This document shows positions 28,601-35,075 of a stretch of 64,000 nt of DNA, piece after piece. The position numbers and the translations under genes are program-made. The notes below the pieces were generated by a model. It was given only the letters and a program-made list of their open reading frames with translations. It was not told the DNA's origin and ran no database searches. Each line of letters starts with the position of its first letter. Within the stretch, counting starts at the first letter, position 1. Source of the DNA: Gyrodactylus bullatarudis (Eukaryota; Platyhelminthes; Monogenea; Gyrodactylidea; Gyrodactylidae); NCBI GenBank assembly GCA_012064415.1, contig SSNU01000207.1, positions 192,000-255,999 on the forward strand. Reading direction: 5' to 3'.

Positions 28601-31600
28601 GAATAATGATAGACATTGAATATTTCAGTTCTATGCAAAATTTTAGTTATTTATTTCTGTAATTTAGGAGTTTGTCGAAAATTTAAATAATTTACTACAA
28701 TTATTCTTCAATGAAAAAACGTATGGATGAAAAAGAATTCATTCATATTTTATTGGCGCGAAAGGAATCTGGTGTAAATGATTACTAATCATAGCCTTAT
28801 AAATCGGATATTTATACCATAGATATTCTACCATAGAGTTTTCGGTAAAAACTGAAAACCCGACTCGCTAAGATAAAAGTCGGAGTAATTCAAATTAATC
28901 TAAAATTCCATCTTCATTCTGATTTTTAGGTGTTCAAAAATAGAAATTCTTTAGTGAATCATAACTTATGATAGAAAAATTTATTTTTCTGTTTTGCGAT
29001 TATAATTAATTTTGAAAAAAAACTCACCTTGGTAACAACTCGGAGGTTGTTAGATTTTCCACTGGCTTCTACAGTAAAGGGTTGGTTCAAGTTGGCCTGA
29101 GTAGGTGTTAGCGGGACAATCTCTTTTTCATCGTTGATACCGGCCCCTGCAGCTTCGTCATCATCATTTTTTATTTCCTCATAGACCAGAAGGATACGGC
29201 CACCCTCACCGCATTCTGTGACCTGGGTTTGGCCCTCTTGGTCCATAATTCTAATATAGTCTTCCTGATTAATACAGACAAAATGACAGTCCTCTGTAAC
29301 GGTAAACATATCCCCACGGAATTTTTGTGGATTTGTAGATTGATTCGCCTTTACGCCAAAGGAATCTCCCCTGGATAATTCTCGAATCGATCCATCTGGA
29401 TCTGTTATCTAATCAAGAATGGAAAAATTGCATTAATTCATCTATCTAGAAATGCACAAAATTTGGTTTTGAATATAGACTCTTTCTTTTTGACACAGAA
29501 ATTCTAATTTCCATCTCCACTGTGTGTATTTATATCTGCTTAGTTGATAGATTTTGATTTTTCTAGTGAGCATACCTCCTCTTCTTGGCATTGAATAGAC
29601 TCATAAAAATCAAATTATTTTTGCGCAAGTGAACTTATAATAATAATTTAGATGAAGGCCGAATAAGAAAGTAAATTATCATGCCTAATCAATTCAAAAG
29701 ATCATTTCTTGTCTCAAGATGTCAAATTTTCAAATTCGCGCCACCATTTCTCAATTTATCTTTCTCTAATCTATATCCAGTTAACTCGAAATTCCAAGGT
29801 CTATCTCTGAAAAGTAATTGTTAAAGATTGAAAATTTGTAAAGAAATGCCCCCCCCCTCTCTTGAGCCTTTTACACTTTCTTATAGACAAGTAATTCATG
29901 TAAATTTCTATAAACGTCCAAATATCAACAAAAAGTCAATAATTCAGCATCATGGTTGGTAAAGTGGACGAGTTTATAAGAGAACTAGATCACTTCAACA
30001 ATTTTACTCTAACAACAAAACATATCTATATCTGGTCTTAATGTTGAAAAGTTTTGGTGATTTTCAGCTTATATTCTTACTGTTTTAAGAAGTACAGTAA
30101 AAAGTGTAGTATGAAAAATTCTTGGAAATTTACATTCAATGGTGTCAATAAAAAATTTCTCATATTTGTTAAAATTTTACAATTTCATTCGTAAAGTTGT
30201 TTTCAATCTTTATTGAGTAAATATCTCATCATATACAACATGGGACCTTTTACTAAAAACTCTGACTTGAGAATACTATGATTGGTTGTTTAGTCATATC
30301 GGAATTGTTACCCTAAAATATAGGACAAAAGAATTTTGCATAGAGAAAATAAACAACTATTCAGGAATGCCTAATTAGAGTGATGTTTACTACTCTTTGA
30401 GAACGTGTGTGGAAGAAGATTGTAATTTTATCCCGCAGTGTGTGAATTTTAACAGTGCATTCTCATCATCATGAGGAACAGAAAATAATCAATAGTTTTT
30501 CTCTTGTTTTATTTTATGCTTTAAAAAATACATAAACAATAAAGCAGGGAAATATACAGTCTCAAGACTGATAAATATCAAAGGAAAAGTTGCCTCTTGA
30601 ATTTGCAAAACACTTGAATTCTAATAATTCATACACTATTCAAGTTTTTTTATTTTCATTGATAAAACCTTGAAGAATTACGCAATACTCATGATAGAGT
30701 TTATCTTGTAATGATTTTTCTGACTGAAATATTCACGTAAATTTTCAAATACGTCCGAAAATCCTCTTAAAATCATATTTTGAGAATAAGAAAAAAGATT
30801 ATATTGAAGGAAGCTTCAATTTCAAATTTTTCCATCTTATACAAAAATGCAGGGAATGACAGTACAGACGTTTGGGTAAAGGAGAAATTCTTCATTAATC
30901 GATATAAACCAAACTTATGTGTTCAAAAAAACTATTCTTATAATCTTCAACTACCTTGGCCTATGTGAGCTTTTTCACTTTTCTCTCCACTGTTGCTACT
31001 TATTGGAGAGTTTTGGTGTTTTTTCAGCTCACATTATATTCTGATTTTCTTTGACTTTTACTATTTCTTTCATAATTTGTAAATTATCTTCAATGAATTT
31101 TTAACTTATATCATTTTTAATGTAATGATTTGATAGTAAAAATTTTCCAGATTCTCTGAGATCATCTTGTCTTCTTTCATTTTAGTCTTGGAAACTTTGA
31201 ATGGCTTCAGAATACGCTGATAACGAATTTGCATTTTTTCAAAAACAAGTCATCTTCAAATTGTCCTAACTTCTCAATTAATTTTTGTATCTTGATAAGT
31301 CATAGTTTATACGAAATAGTTCTATAAAGGAATTATGGCTTGAGAAAGTTACATGGCCAATATATGACCCACTGGAGCTTTAAGGATTAAGTAGTTTCTG
31401 TCAATTTTGCTTAAAATGAACAGGATATTGTTGTCTCTCTTGCACTTGAACCAAATTTATTCAAATGCTGTAGAGAATTTGAAGAGAAATCATGTGTGTG
31501 TGTGTGTGTGTGTTTATATATATTTCAATTATGCAATCGTCTGGACAATAAAATCTCGAGCCAAAAAAAGAAAGAAATCTGGCTAGATTTGTTAATTGAA

Positions 31601-34600
31601 ATGTTGGCTTTAAAAAATCAAGTGTAGGTACGAAATCAAAGTAGTCTCTTCTGGGTGAAAAGGAGTAATCCCTATGATGGAAAACTTTCTCTTTCATTTG
31701 TATCTTTTCTCAAGCCTTTCATCTTGAATTGAGGAGGAATTTGAGAGAGAGAGTAGAACATTTGATTCAGCTGTAATCTCTTTTTGCTCTCTCACCTCCC
31801 TCCCCAGCCAATCAGGAATAAGTGAAGTAAATATTGTATTTCTAAATAATAATCAATAGCTGTACAGAGAGTACTAGTCTGCAAGAGGGATTATTACATC
31901 ATGTCAAAGGGGATTTTTTCACCCGCCATACACATCCTAGGGAAATTAATATGTATTCACTGTAATAATTAATAATCTATCTCCAATCTGTAATGTATTA
32001 TGAATGGGTAAAAGTTTCCTTTCTTTTATGCGGAATTGAAATAAAAACTGTTAATAGGCATTAGCTTGAAGACATAATAAACCCGAGAGGAGTAGAAAAA
32101 ATTTCAATAATTTTCAAAATCGCGCCATCATTTATCAATGAATTTTACTATGAGAAATGATAAATTTTGAATTATTGGACACTCTATGACCTTTTTAAAT
32201 CAGATTTCGCGTCAAATTAAAATTAAATATAGAATCTAGGGAAATGATTTCATTAGACATTAGTTCTTTATTTCCTAATGTACCTATTGAAGATACCCTC
32301 ACAATAATAAAATCTTTTATCAATGAACATGAAGGTTTTGACATGAGTAGTGACGAGATAACAGATCTTATTAGGATTTGTTGTACCAATGTTCCTTTTT
32401 CATTTCAAAACAAAGTGTTCATTCAGAAAGATGGAATAGCAATGGGATCTCCTTTAAGTCCTCTTCTAGCAGATATCTTCTTGGGATGGTTAGAATTAAA
32501 TAAAATGTCTGACGCTATCAATTCTTTTACTGATGTTTACATTAGATATGTTGATGACACTTTTATTATAATGAAACCTAATGTATCTGTAGACAACTTC
32601 TTTATGAAGATGAACTCAATTCATGGAAATATTAAATTTACTATGGAAAGAGAGTCTAACGGTATTTTAAGTTTCCTAGATGTCAAACTAACTAGAAGAG
32701 AAGACGGATCAATTCTAAGAAATATTTTTAAGAAGAAGACTGACAATGGCAAATATCTTCATTATGCCAGTTTTAGTCCAGTTTCACATAAGGTTGGCTT
32801 AGTAATTGGTCTAGGGAAGAGAATTCGAAGGATTGCTAGTCCTGAAGAAATACCAAAGGAAATAGAGACGGCGAAGTCATGTTTGATGGAAAATGGTTAT
32901 CCAGCCAAATTTGTGGACAAATTTATCAATCAACCTTTGATTAGAGATGAAGTTGTCAATACAGAAGAAGGCGAGAAAACAAAAATTTTCATGAAACTGA
33001 ACTTCAAAGGGGATGGTTTTAGTAATGATGTTAGGAGAAAACTGATCAATCTCATCGATCAACATTATGACAATATACAATTGAAAATTGTATTTAAAAC
33101 CCAGAGATTATTCAGTTTAATCCATAAGGATTTACTTGACCCTCAAGAAAAGACTCTATTGATTTACAAGTTTCAATGTGACTGTGGGGCTTCGTACATA
33201 GGACGTACTATTAGGAAATTGTCAACAAGATGTCATGATCATCTCAATAAAGATACCGCGGTGACCAGACATCTAAAACAGGAAAACCATGCTGCTTCAA
33301 TTTCTAATTTTTCTATTTTATACAAAAACCCAGGGGATGACAGCACAGATGTGTGGGTGAAGGAGAAATTCTTCATCAACAGGTATAAACCTAATTTGTG
33401 TGTTCAAAAGAACTATTCGTTTAATCTTCAACTACCGTGGCCTATGTGAGCTTTTTCACCTTTTTCTCTTCACTGTTGCTATTTATTGAAGAGTTTTTGG
33501 TGTTTTTTCAGCTTACATTATATTTCTATTTCCACTCATGACTCTTATAAAATTAAATATATTCTGAATACATCCAGAAAATAATCCAGTCAATTTGGGG
33601 AAAAATTAACGATTTTAGAGTATAAAGAATCTATTGGAAGCAATGAATAGAAAGGTGTTTGGGGAGAAAAATATTTGTCTTTCCCAAACAGGCATGTAAT
33701 AAGATGTCTCTATCATGTAATCCGGATAAAAAGGAAAAGCAAAGGCTACTTGATGCAATGATCGTTTCCTCTAATTAAGATGCTTTCAATTACCAAAATA
33801 TTGAATCATTAATTAAGGAGTGCAAGTAAGCTAGAAATATTTTCGTCACCAATTTCAGACATGTGTTTCTGATTAGTCATCCATTTATTTCTGCAGAATT
33901 TCTATAAATTTTCAAGATAATATCCATTAACAGTACTCACTTCAACGCATCCATTGAGTATAACAGACCAGGTGTCCATTAATTCGCCATGATGTAATAC
34001 TTTTTGGCCAGCCTCTCTGACCATAGCAGCTGTCATGACACTACACATGGACAATACTGTACTTGTGGTAAGACAACTAAAAGCCTTGAATTAAAAAGGA
34101 AGAATTGAGTAAATAAAAATAGTTGAAATTAGCTCTAAAAATTCCAAAATACACTTACGGGGAGTCCTTTGATGTTGTTGAATATAACTTTGATGTCTTC
34201 GGGGTTCCTTTCATTTTGCTCCTTTAGAAGGCTTTCCCAGAAAATATCATTTTCGTTTTCTTCTTCTTCAGAGTAACTGTTTTCTAATTCTTCGTCACTG
34301 TCACAACTCTCACTAGCGACAGAAGACTTTTTTATGTTTTCCACAATCAAATTTTTATTTTTACTCTTAGGACTGTCCACAACCTCAGGTGGTTCTTTGC
34401 TACTAGTATTTCCTTGGTCTTGGCTTGATTTTTCAGGAAATTTCACCTATAAAATCCATAGTAAATCATTCACGAGGTAGTAGTAATTTTTTCAAGTTCA
34501 TTGAAAGTTTTGTAACCTATCTTCAATGAAACTTACAATTACTAGGTGAGAATCTTCCAAGACAATGCAGTCAGCATTTCTAAAGTTGGATTTTTGTCGC

Positions 34601-34957
34601 ATTCCAAAGCTGTTTGGTAAGAAGAAAGAAATAAGTGAGACAATCAAACATACCAACTGTTTGGCAAGAAGAGGGATTTATCAATGATAACAGAACCGGA
34701 TAACAAAATGCACCAGAAACTACAAAAATCCCCCTTTTTGAAGAGAATTTCGTCAGCCACAGCAAATTTGTACTGAGCCACTTTGCAGATTTCATACAGT
34801 ATCGTTTCATACTGTGGTGATGGAGAAGTTCCCATCAGATTTTCATTATTACGCAAGAATGCAGCAATTATGAGTATATCCTGAAATCAAAATTCAATCT
34901 TACATTTCTGCTGCGGTCTTGGGAGGGCTTCGACAAAATTCTAATGATGTCTTTCAT
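1263..34957 (-). CDS. RAPGEF2: Rap guanine nucleotide exchange factor, PDZ-GEF/RAPGEF2 type, 23 coding exons
   Basis: Membrane-associated activator of Rap GTPases (ortholog group of vertebrate RAPGEF2/6 and fly dizzy), acting in adhesion and junction signalling. Exons, right to left: 34957-34904, 34880-34654, 34609-34537, 34446-34159, 34084-33941, 29408-29028, 24612-24300, 22604-22426, 16205-15830, 15739-15607, 12386-12272, 11602-10955, 10735-10379, 10315-10172, 10102-9872, 7699-7456, 7339-6995, 6923-6869, 6796-6682, 6452-6135, 3560-3252, 1699-1492, 1432-1263. All joins are GT-AG and in phase, totalling 5427 nt. Predicted domains: two cyclic-nucleotide-binding folds (about 20-115 and 215-330), RasGEF-N (390-493), divergent PDZ (about 510-680), RA (about 862-952), CDC25 (978-1235), low-complexity tail. 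The family order is exactly matched. The terminal exon and the start are less sure: an acceptor-like TTAG lies 18 nt before the chosen ATG. Confidence 0.9.
1870..2347. repeat. Foldback element with 101-bp arms
   Basis: Left arm 1870-1970 and right arm 2247-2347 are reverse complements with two mismatches in 101 positions and no gaps, separated by a 276-bp AT-rich spacer. Each arm carries a near-palindromic core around AATTAGCAGAGCAATCCC. A further partial copy of the core lies at about 1816-1850, just outside the left arm. It lies inside an intron of the Rap exchange factor gene. No coding capacity. High arm identity implies recent origin or gene conversion. Confidence 0.9.
2995..3236. repeat. 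Short terminal-inverted-repeat element next to a splice donor
   Basis: TGCCTAAAGTGT..AACGAA at about 3005 faces its reverse complement TTCGTTACACTTTAGGCA at 3208-3225, with a further direct internal copy at 3100-3119. The outer bases (ATATATG..GTGCC versus GGCAC..CATATACAT) extend the inverted repeat. About 240 bp, no ORF. Looks like a non-autonomous DNA transposon; superfamily not determined. It ends about 16 bp from the exon at 3252. Confidence 0.75.
3252..3560 (-). CDS. RAPGEF2: Rap exchange factor exon 21: C-terminal tail
   Basis: A 103-codon phase-0 exon rich in Ser, Asn, Gln, His and Pro (for example [20 protein letters not shown]). Acceptor CTATAG and donor GTTAGT. A terminal-inverted-repeat element ends only about 16 bp beyond the donor. 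Assigned to the tail by phase, strand and composition. Confidence 0.65.
4008..4600. repeat. Foldback MITE with GGCGCC-containing arms, copy 1
   Basis: The left half (about 4008-4250) and right half (about 4390-4600) are reverse complements across some 200 bp. Both contain AGTAGCGCCAAATT, CATTTTTTGAACTTAG/TGAG, GCTGATTTCAACGTGAGAG and GATTTTTAGGATCAC. The whole arrangement recurs at 11630-12246 and 48264-48890, and as halves elsewhere, so this is a mobile family. A 64-codon open frame inside the right arm is not a gene. Confidence 0.85.
6135..6452 (-). CDS. RAPGEF2: Rap exchange factor exon 20: C-terminal tail
   Basis: A 106-codon phase-0 exon, [19 protein letters not shown] followed by a His/Arg-rich segment and an Asn-rich run with Tyr-Gln-Asn-Pro-Pro-Lys-Tyr. 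It is low complexity with no recognised domain. Supported by its open frame, a long polypyrimidine acceptor and a GTAAGT donor. Confidence 0.7.
6682..7699 (-). CDS. RAPGEF2: Rap exchange factor exons 16-19: end of catalytic region and C-terminal tail
   Basis: Exons 7699-7456, 7339-6995, 6923-6869 and 6796-6682. The first begins IRNISRV, continuing the catalytic domain (vertebrate IRHVGRM). The second contains [20 protein letters not shown] and [11 protein letters not shown], equivalent to the vertebrate KVKQYLSNLELE and LQCEP segment. The last two small exons (Ser, Gln and Arg rich) rest on phase and splice sites. Donor sites include GTTTGT and GTTAGT variants. Confidence 0.82.
7700..9871. 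other. Intron of the Rap exchange factor gene, nothing recognised
   Basis: A 2172-bp intron between the exons ending at 9872 and starting at 7699. The small open frames at 9443-9700 on both strands are mirror reads of the same stretch and have no recognisable motif. I see no repeat boundary, RNA gene or conserved element. Confidence 0.5.
9872..10735 (-). CDS. RAPGEF2: Rap exchange factor exons 13-15: CDC25 catalytic domain
   Basis: Exons 10735-10379, 10315-10172 and 10102-9872, all phase 0. Conserved strings: [31 protein letters not shown], interrupted here only for citation length, then [58 protein letters not shown], and [31 protein letters not shown]. This is the Rap nucleotide-exchange module. 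A Ser/Asn/Thr-rich insert of about 45 residues lies near the start of the domain, where vertebrate proteins have a short loop. Confidence 0.93.
10955..11602 (-). CDS. RAPGEF2: Rap exchange factor exon 12: Ser-rich linker and Ras-association domain
   Basis: A 216-codon phase-0 exon. The [11 protein letters not shown] motif matches the family's SSSNPDLL. The RA domain runs from [17 protein letters not shown] through [29 protein letters not shown], to [10 protein letters not shown], as in vertebrate PDZ-GEFs where it binds Rap/Ras-GTP for membrane recruitment. The end (SKATLLH) joins the CDC25 domain as in homologues. A long Ser-rich segment precedes RA. Confidence 0.92.
11630..12246. repeat. 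Foldback MITE with GGCGC-containing arms, copy 2
   Basis: Same layout as the 4008-4600 element: left end GAAGATGGGAATCTATGATT, internal TTTGGCGCAAAATCCCATTT, AGAGTGAGAGATT and AGGATCAC, then the inverted partner with TGATCACTCTCTCATTCTG and a right end reading back to ATATCAATAAGCTTTATAT. More diverged between arms than copy 1. Lies in an intron of the Rap exchange factor gene, 28 bp upstream of the exon starting at 11602. Confidence 0.8.
12272..12386 (-). CDS. RAPGEF2: Rap exchange factor exon 11: linker
   Basis: A 115-nt exon between TTAG acceptor and GTAAGT donor, translating to [15 protein letters not shown] and ending [13 protein letters not shown]. It sits where vertebrate homologues have the basic linker with the Tyr-Asp-rich segment before RA. 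It is phase-compatible with both neighbours and assigned mainly on that basis. Confidence 0.7.
12719..12875. repeat. Partial copy of TTAA-flanked MITE (CCCTTCATGTCCCA family)
   Basis: TTAA at 12715-12718 is followed by CCCTTCAAATGTCCCAT, then sequence closely following the first 150 bp of the complete element at 16342-16859 (ATTCCACCA, GATTATTTGAACTG, GAAATTTATTAGGCCACAA). No matching right terminus was found nearby, so the copy is truncated. Confidence 0.7.
13740..13965 (+). mobile_element. LINE ORF2 C-terminal relic, copy 1
   Basis: The stretch near 13890-13965 parallels the 3' end of the longer relic at 23465-23921 (ATTGGTCATGTCTCACATCAG versus ATTAGTTATGGCTCATATCAG; shared Lys-Leu-Ile/Val..Ser-Lys/Leu-Ser residues). 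The upstream part resembles the third copy at 47985 (GGTTAACATTTTCTTT). Frames are broken. It is immediately followed by the TTAA repeat at 13967. Confidence 0.5.
13967..14520. repeat. Interspersed repeat A, copy 1
   Basis: Starts TTAACCCTTTCGTGAGGTTCG. Blocks shared in order with 62894-63600 include the TTCTCAGTTATTAC region, an AAAAAGTCTCAAAGAGATAT block and GGAATCTCATTTAGAAT followed by a TTTTTCT..TCGTCTC block. It carries a 74-codon open frame (14282-14506) whose protein I do not recognise. The TTAA-CCC start suggests piggyBac-like ends, but a right terminus was not identified. Confidence 0.55.
15607..15739 (-). CDS. RAPGEF2: Rap exchange factor exon 10: linker
   Basis: The acceptor TGTAG precedes the exon. 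The reading is [16 protein letters not shown] followed by a Pro/Gln/Arg-rich stretch ending SQNRKSA. It corresponds to the variable linker between PDZ and RA. Support is the phase match on both sides (enters after one base, leaves two) plus good splice sites; the protein itself has no conserved motif. Confidence 0.75.
15830..16205 (-). CDS. RAPGEF2: Rap exchange factor exon 9: rest of divergent PDZ with insertions
   Basis: A 125-codon exon. [18 protein letters not shown] is the conserved PDZ core (GLKRGDQILEVNG in vertebrates) and [12 protein letters not shown] is the last strand. Between them lie about 60 residues including a Gln run ([10 protein letters not shown]), and about 30 extra residues precede the core, so the PDZ is roughly twice normal size. 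Phase 0 entry; one base left at the end. Confidence 0.85.
16342..16859. mobile_element. piggyBac-like MITE, complete, TTAA target duplication
   Basis: TTAA at 16338-16341 and 16860-16863 flank a 518-bp element whose ends are perfect inverted repeats of at least 14 bp (CCCTTCATGTCCCA / TGGGACATGAAGGG). TTAA duplication with CCC..GGG ends is the hallmark of piggyBac transposition. There is no transposase frame, so it is non-autonomous. A truncated relative is at 12719. Lies in the 6.2-kb intron of the Rap exchange factor gene. Confidence 0.85.
18197..18218. repeat. (ATG)n microsatellite
   Basis: Seven tandem GAT/ATG triplets in intronic DNA. No associated frame. Confidence 0.8.
19725..20170 (+). 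pseudogene. mariner-type transposase relic (3' part)
   Basis: Plus-strand reading gives [18 protein letters not shown], then [14 protein letters not shown] with the second catalytic Asp of the DDE/D triad. After a frameshift comes [13 protein letters not shown], the third catalytic Asp context typical of mariner, then [12 protein letters not shown], and in another frame [20 protein letters not shown], the conserved C-terminal motif. At least two frame changes make it inactive. Only the catalytic half is present; terminal repeats were not identified. Confidence 0.85.
21832..21883. repeat. 52-bp direct repeat, left copy
   Basis: Identical to 22361-22412 except for one base, starting TATCTTAAGAAAT and ending AAAAATGGATAA. 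It brackets a Penelope-like fragment. The right copy ends 9 nt from a splice donor (donor bases 22425-22421). Confidence 0.9.
21905..22330 (+). pseudogene. Penelope-like reverse transcriptase fragment (family 2)
   Basis: Reading across frames gives [20 protein letters not shown] and IMAEIFMG, interrupted by a TAA, then [17 protein letters not shown] with the catalytic [24 protein letters not shown] and a stop. These are the RT motifs of Penelope-like elements. It differs markedly from the 32-kb copy, so it is another lineage. It lacks the C-terminal GIY-YIG region and is bracketed by 52-bp direct repeats. Confidence 0.85.
22361..22412. repeat. 52-bp direct repeat, right copy
   Basis: Partner of 21832-21883 (51 of 52 identical). 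A second partial start of the same repeat lies just before it (TTATGGTATCTTAAGGAAC at 22341-22359), as does sequence before the left copy (21827-21840), so the duplicated unit may be longer with a short internal rearrangement. Confidence 0.9.
22426..22604 (-). CDS. RAPGEF2: Rap exchange factor exon 8: end of REM and start of divergent PDZ
   Basis: The reading starts [18 protein letters not shown], aligning with the vertebrate LRLLNIACAAKAKRR that precedes PDZ. It continues with [21 protein letters not shown], the first PDZ strands. The usual Gly-Phe-Gly-Ile carboxylate-binding loop is replaced by Glu-Asn-Leu-Ile. The donor GTGAG is at 22425-22421, 9 nt from the end (22412) of a 52-bp repeat that flanks a Penelope-like fragment. 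The exon is too small to stand out as a long ORF and was found by homology and splice phase. Confidence 0.85.
23067..23143. repeat. Short hairpin element (TCTTCTGGCTTGTATT family)
   Basis: CTAGGTTGTCTTCTGGCTTG at 23067 and its reverse complement at 23119-23143 form arms of about 24 bp with one or two mismatches around a 28-bp loop. The same arm sequence, AGGTAGTCTTCTGGCTTGTA, recurs at about 25778-25800 next to a Penelope-free stretch, indicating an interspersed family. Confidence 0.7.
23465..23921 (+). mobile_element. LINE ORF2 C-terminal relic, copy 2 (longest)
   Basis: A 119-codon open frame from 23562, with more coding-like sequence upstream in related frame ([15 protein letters not shown] by eye with a frame change), then [30 protein letters not shown] and [14 protein letters not shown] before a stop. 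Length, hydrophobic pattern and position resemble the C-terminal tail after the RT of CR1/Jockey-like non-LTR retrotransposons. Two shorter relatives lie at 13740 and 47985. The exact clade is not determined. Confidence 0.55.
24300..24612 (-). CDS. RAPGEF2: Rap exchange factor exon 7: RasGEF N-terminal (REM) domain
   Basis: The exon begins [10 protein letters not shown] and contains [19 protein letters not shown] and [17 protein letters not shown], the hallmark strings of the RasGEF-N module that packs against and stabilises the catalytic CDC25 domain. It ends after one base of a Gly/Ala codon completed by the exon at 22604. Confidence 0.93.
25885..26180. repeat. Terminal-inverted-repeat MITE, about 296 bp
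   Basis: Left end 25885-25940 (ATAGTAATCAGAATTATTAG to GATAATATAATT) pairs with right end 26137-26180 as reverse complement over about 44 bp, with one 12-bp insertion in the left arm. AT-rich interior without frame. Immediately followed by a half copy of the GGCGC foldback family (26190-26450). Confidence 0.8.
26190..26450. repeat. Half copy of the GGCGC foldback MITE family
   Basis: Shares CCCATTTTTTGAACTTGGAG, AAAGTGAGAGAGTGATCAAA and TTTTTAGGATCACG with the left arm of 4008-4600. No inverted partner follows. The 89-codon minus open frame here is a by-product of the repeat. Confidence 0.7.
29028..29408 (-). CDS. RAPGEF2: Rap exchange factor exon 6: end of second cyclic-nucleotide-binding fold
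   Basis: A 127-codon phase-0 exon. [19 protein letters not shown] and the later [17 protein letters not shown] match the family's second nucleotide-binding fold. ILLVYEE followed by a 40-residue Asp/Glu/Ala and Pro/Thr linker leads into the RasGEF-N domain. The exon is isolated between introns of 4.5 and 4.4 kb that hold Penelope-like copies and foldback repeats. Confidence 0.9.
30770..31060 (+). pseudogene. Penelope-like element, 5'-truncated copy (C-terminus and 3' tail)
   Basis: The 62-codon frame matches the last 50 residues of the 32-kb element ([20 protein letters not shown], then [16 protein letters not shown], ending LPWPM) and is followed by the same 3' sequence (GTGAGCTTTTTCAC then TTTTGGTGTTTTTTCAGCT). 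It retains only the very end of the endonuclease-bearing protein. Same orientation, about 1.1 kb from the longer copy. Confidence 0.88.
31493..31513. repeat. (TG)n microsatellite
   Basis: Ten TG units followed by a TATATATA run, between the two Penelope-like copies. Confidence 0.9.
32190..33530 (+). mobile_element. Penelope-like retroelement, 5'-truncated, intact RT-to-GIY-YIG frame
   Basis: An open frame from 32244 to 33449 (401 codons; the open frame may begin earlier, near 32200) encodes the middle and C-terminal part of a Penelope-like protein: [42 protein letters not shown] (catalytic Asp pair), [12 protein letters not shown], then a basic linker and a GIY-YIG endonuclease ([28 protein letters not shown]) and [15 protein letters not shown]-terminal RT motifs are missing, so it is a truncated copy, but this part has no stops or frameshifts. 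The 3' flank is shared with the copies at 30770 and 59075. It lies in an intron of the Rap exchange factor gene, on the opposite strand. Confidence 0.92.
33941..34446 (-). CDS. RAPGEF2: Rap exchange factor exons 4-5: acidic linker and start of second cyclic-nucleotide-binding fold
   Basis: Exon 34446-34159 (96 codons) begins with VKFPEK and carries a Ser- and Glu-rich acidic stretch ([20 protein letters not shown]) followed by [16 protein letters not shown], the helix leading into the second fold. Exon 34084-33941 (48 codons) continues with [16 protein letters not shown] and [10 protein letters not shown], matching the vertebrate segment with WSVILNGSVEV almost residue for residue. Both joins are phase 0. 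Confidence 0.88.
34537..34957 (-). CDS. RAPGEF2: Rap exchange factor exons 1-3: N-terminus and first cyclic-nucleotide-binding fold
   Basis: Exons 34957-34904, 34880-34654 and 34609-34537. The N-terminal stretch ([16 protein letters not shown] then DILIIAAFL) matches the vertebrate pattern of Arg-Thr-x-x-Asp-Leu before a helix. It is followed by the beta-barrel strands [19 protein letters not shown] and a Cys-Ile-Val-Leu-Glu strand. The phosphate-binding cassette of true cAMP receptors is not recognisable, as is usual in this family, so cAMP binding is doubtful. The introns are 23 and 44 nt. The ATG at 34957 lies 118 bp from the start codon of the divergent hnRNP gene, leaving little room for a separate promoter. 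Confidence 0.8.
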
Positions 34958-35075
34958 CCTTTCAACATTTTTCAGCTAAGTCTCAAGAAATTTGAATTAT
35001 CACCAAAATTTGTGGACAGTAGAATAATGAAACACCATTTGTTTGTTTATTAACTGACTCCATTTAAATTGAGTA
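34958..35075. promoter_or_regulatory. Head-to-head intergenic region, Rap exchange factor and hnRNP genes
   Basis: Only 118 bp separate the proposed minus-strand ATG (34957) from the plus-strand ATG (35076). On the minus strand an acceptor-like CTTAG lies at 34980-34976 with a continuous frame into the exon, so the Rap gene may have an upstream exon or be trans-spliced. No TATA box suits the hnRNP start. A shared bidirectional promoter is the simplest reading. Confidence 0.45.

Noticed and set aside
28735..28760. TTGGCGCGAAA resembling an E2F binding site
   Set aside because: It belongs to a recurrent intronic repeat motif and is far from any promoter.
32195..32389. Minus-strand open frame over the Penelope-like element
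   Set aside because: Antisense shadow of the RT frame.
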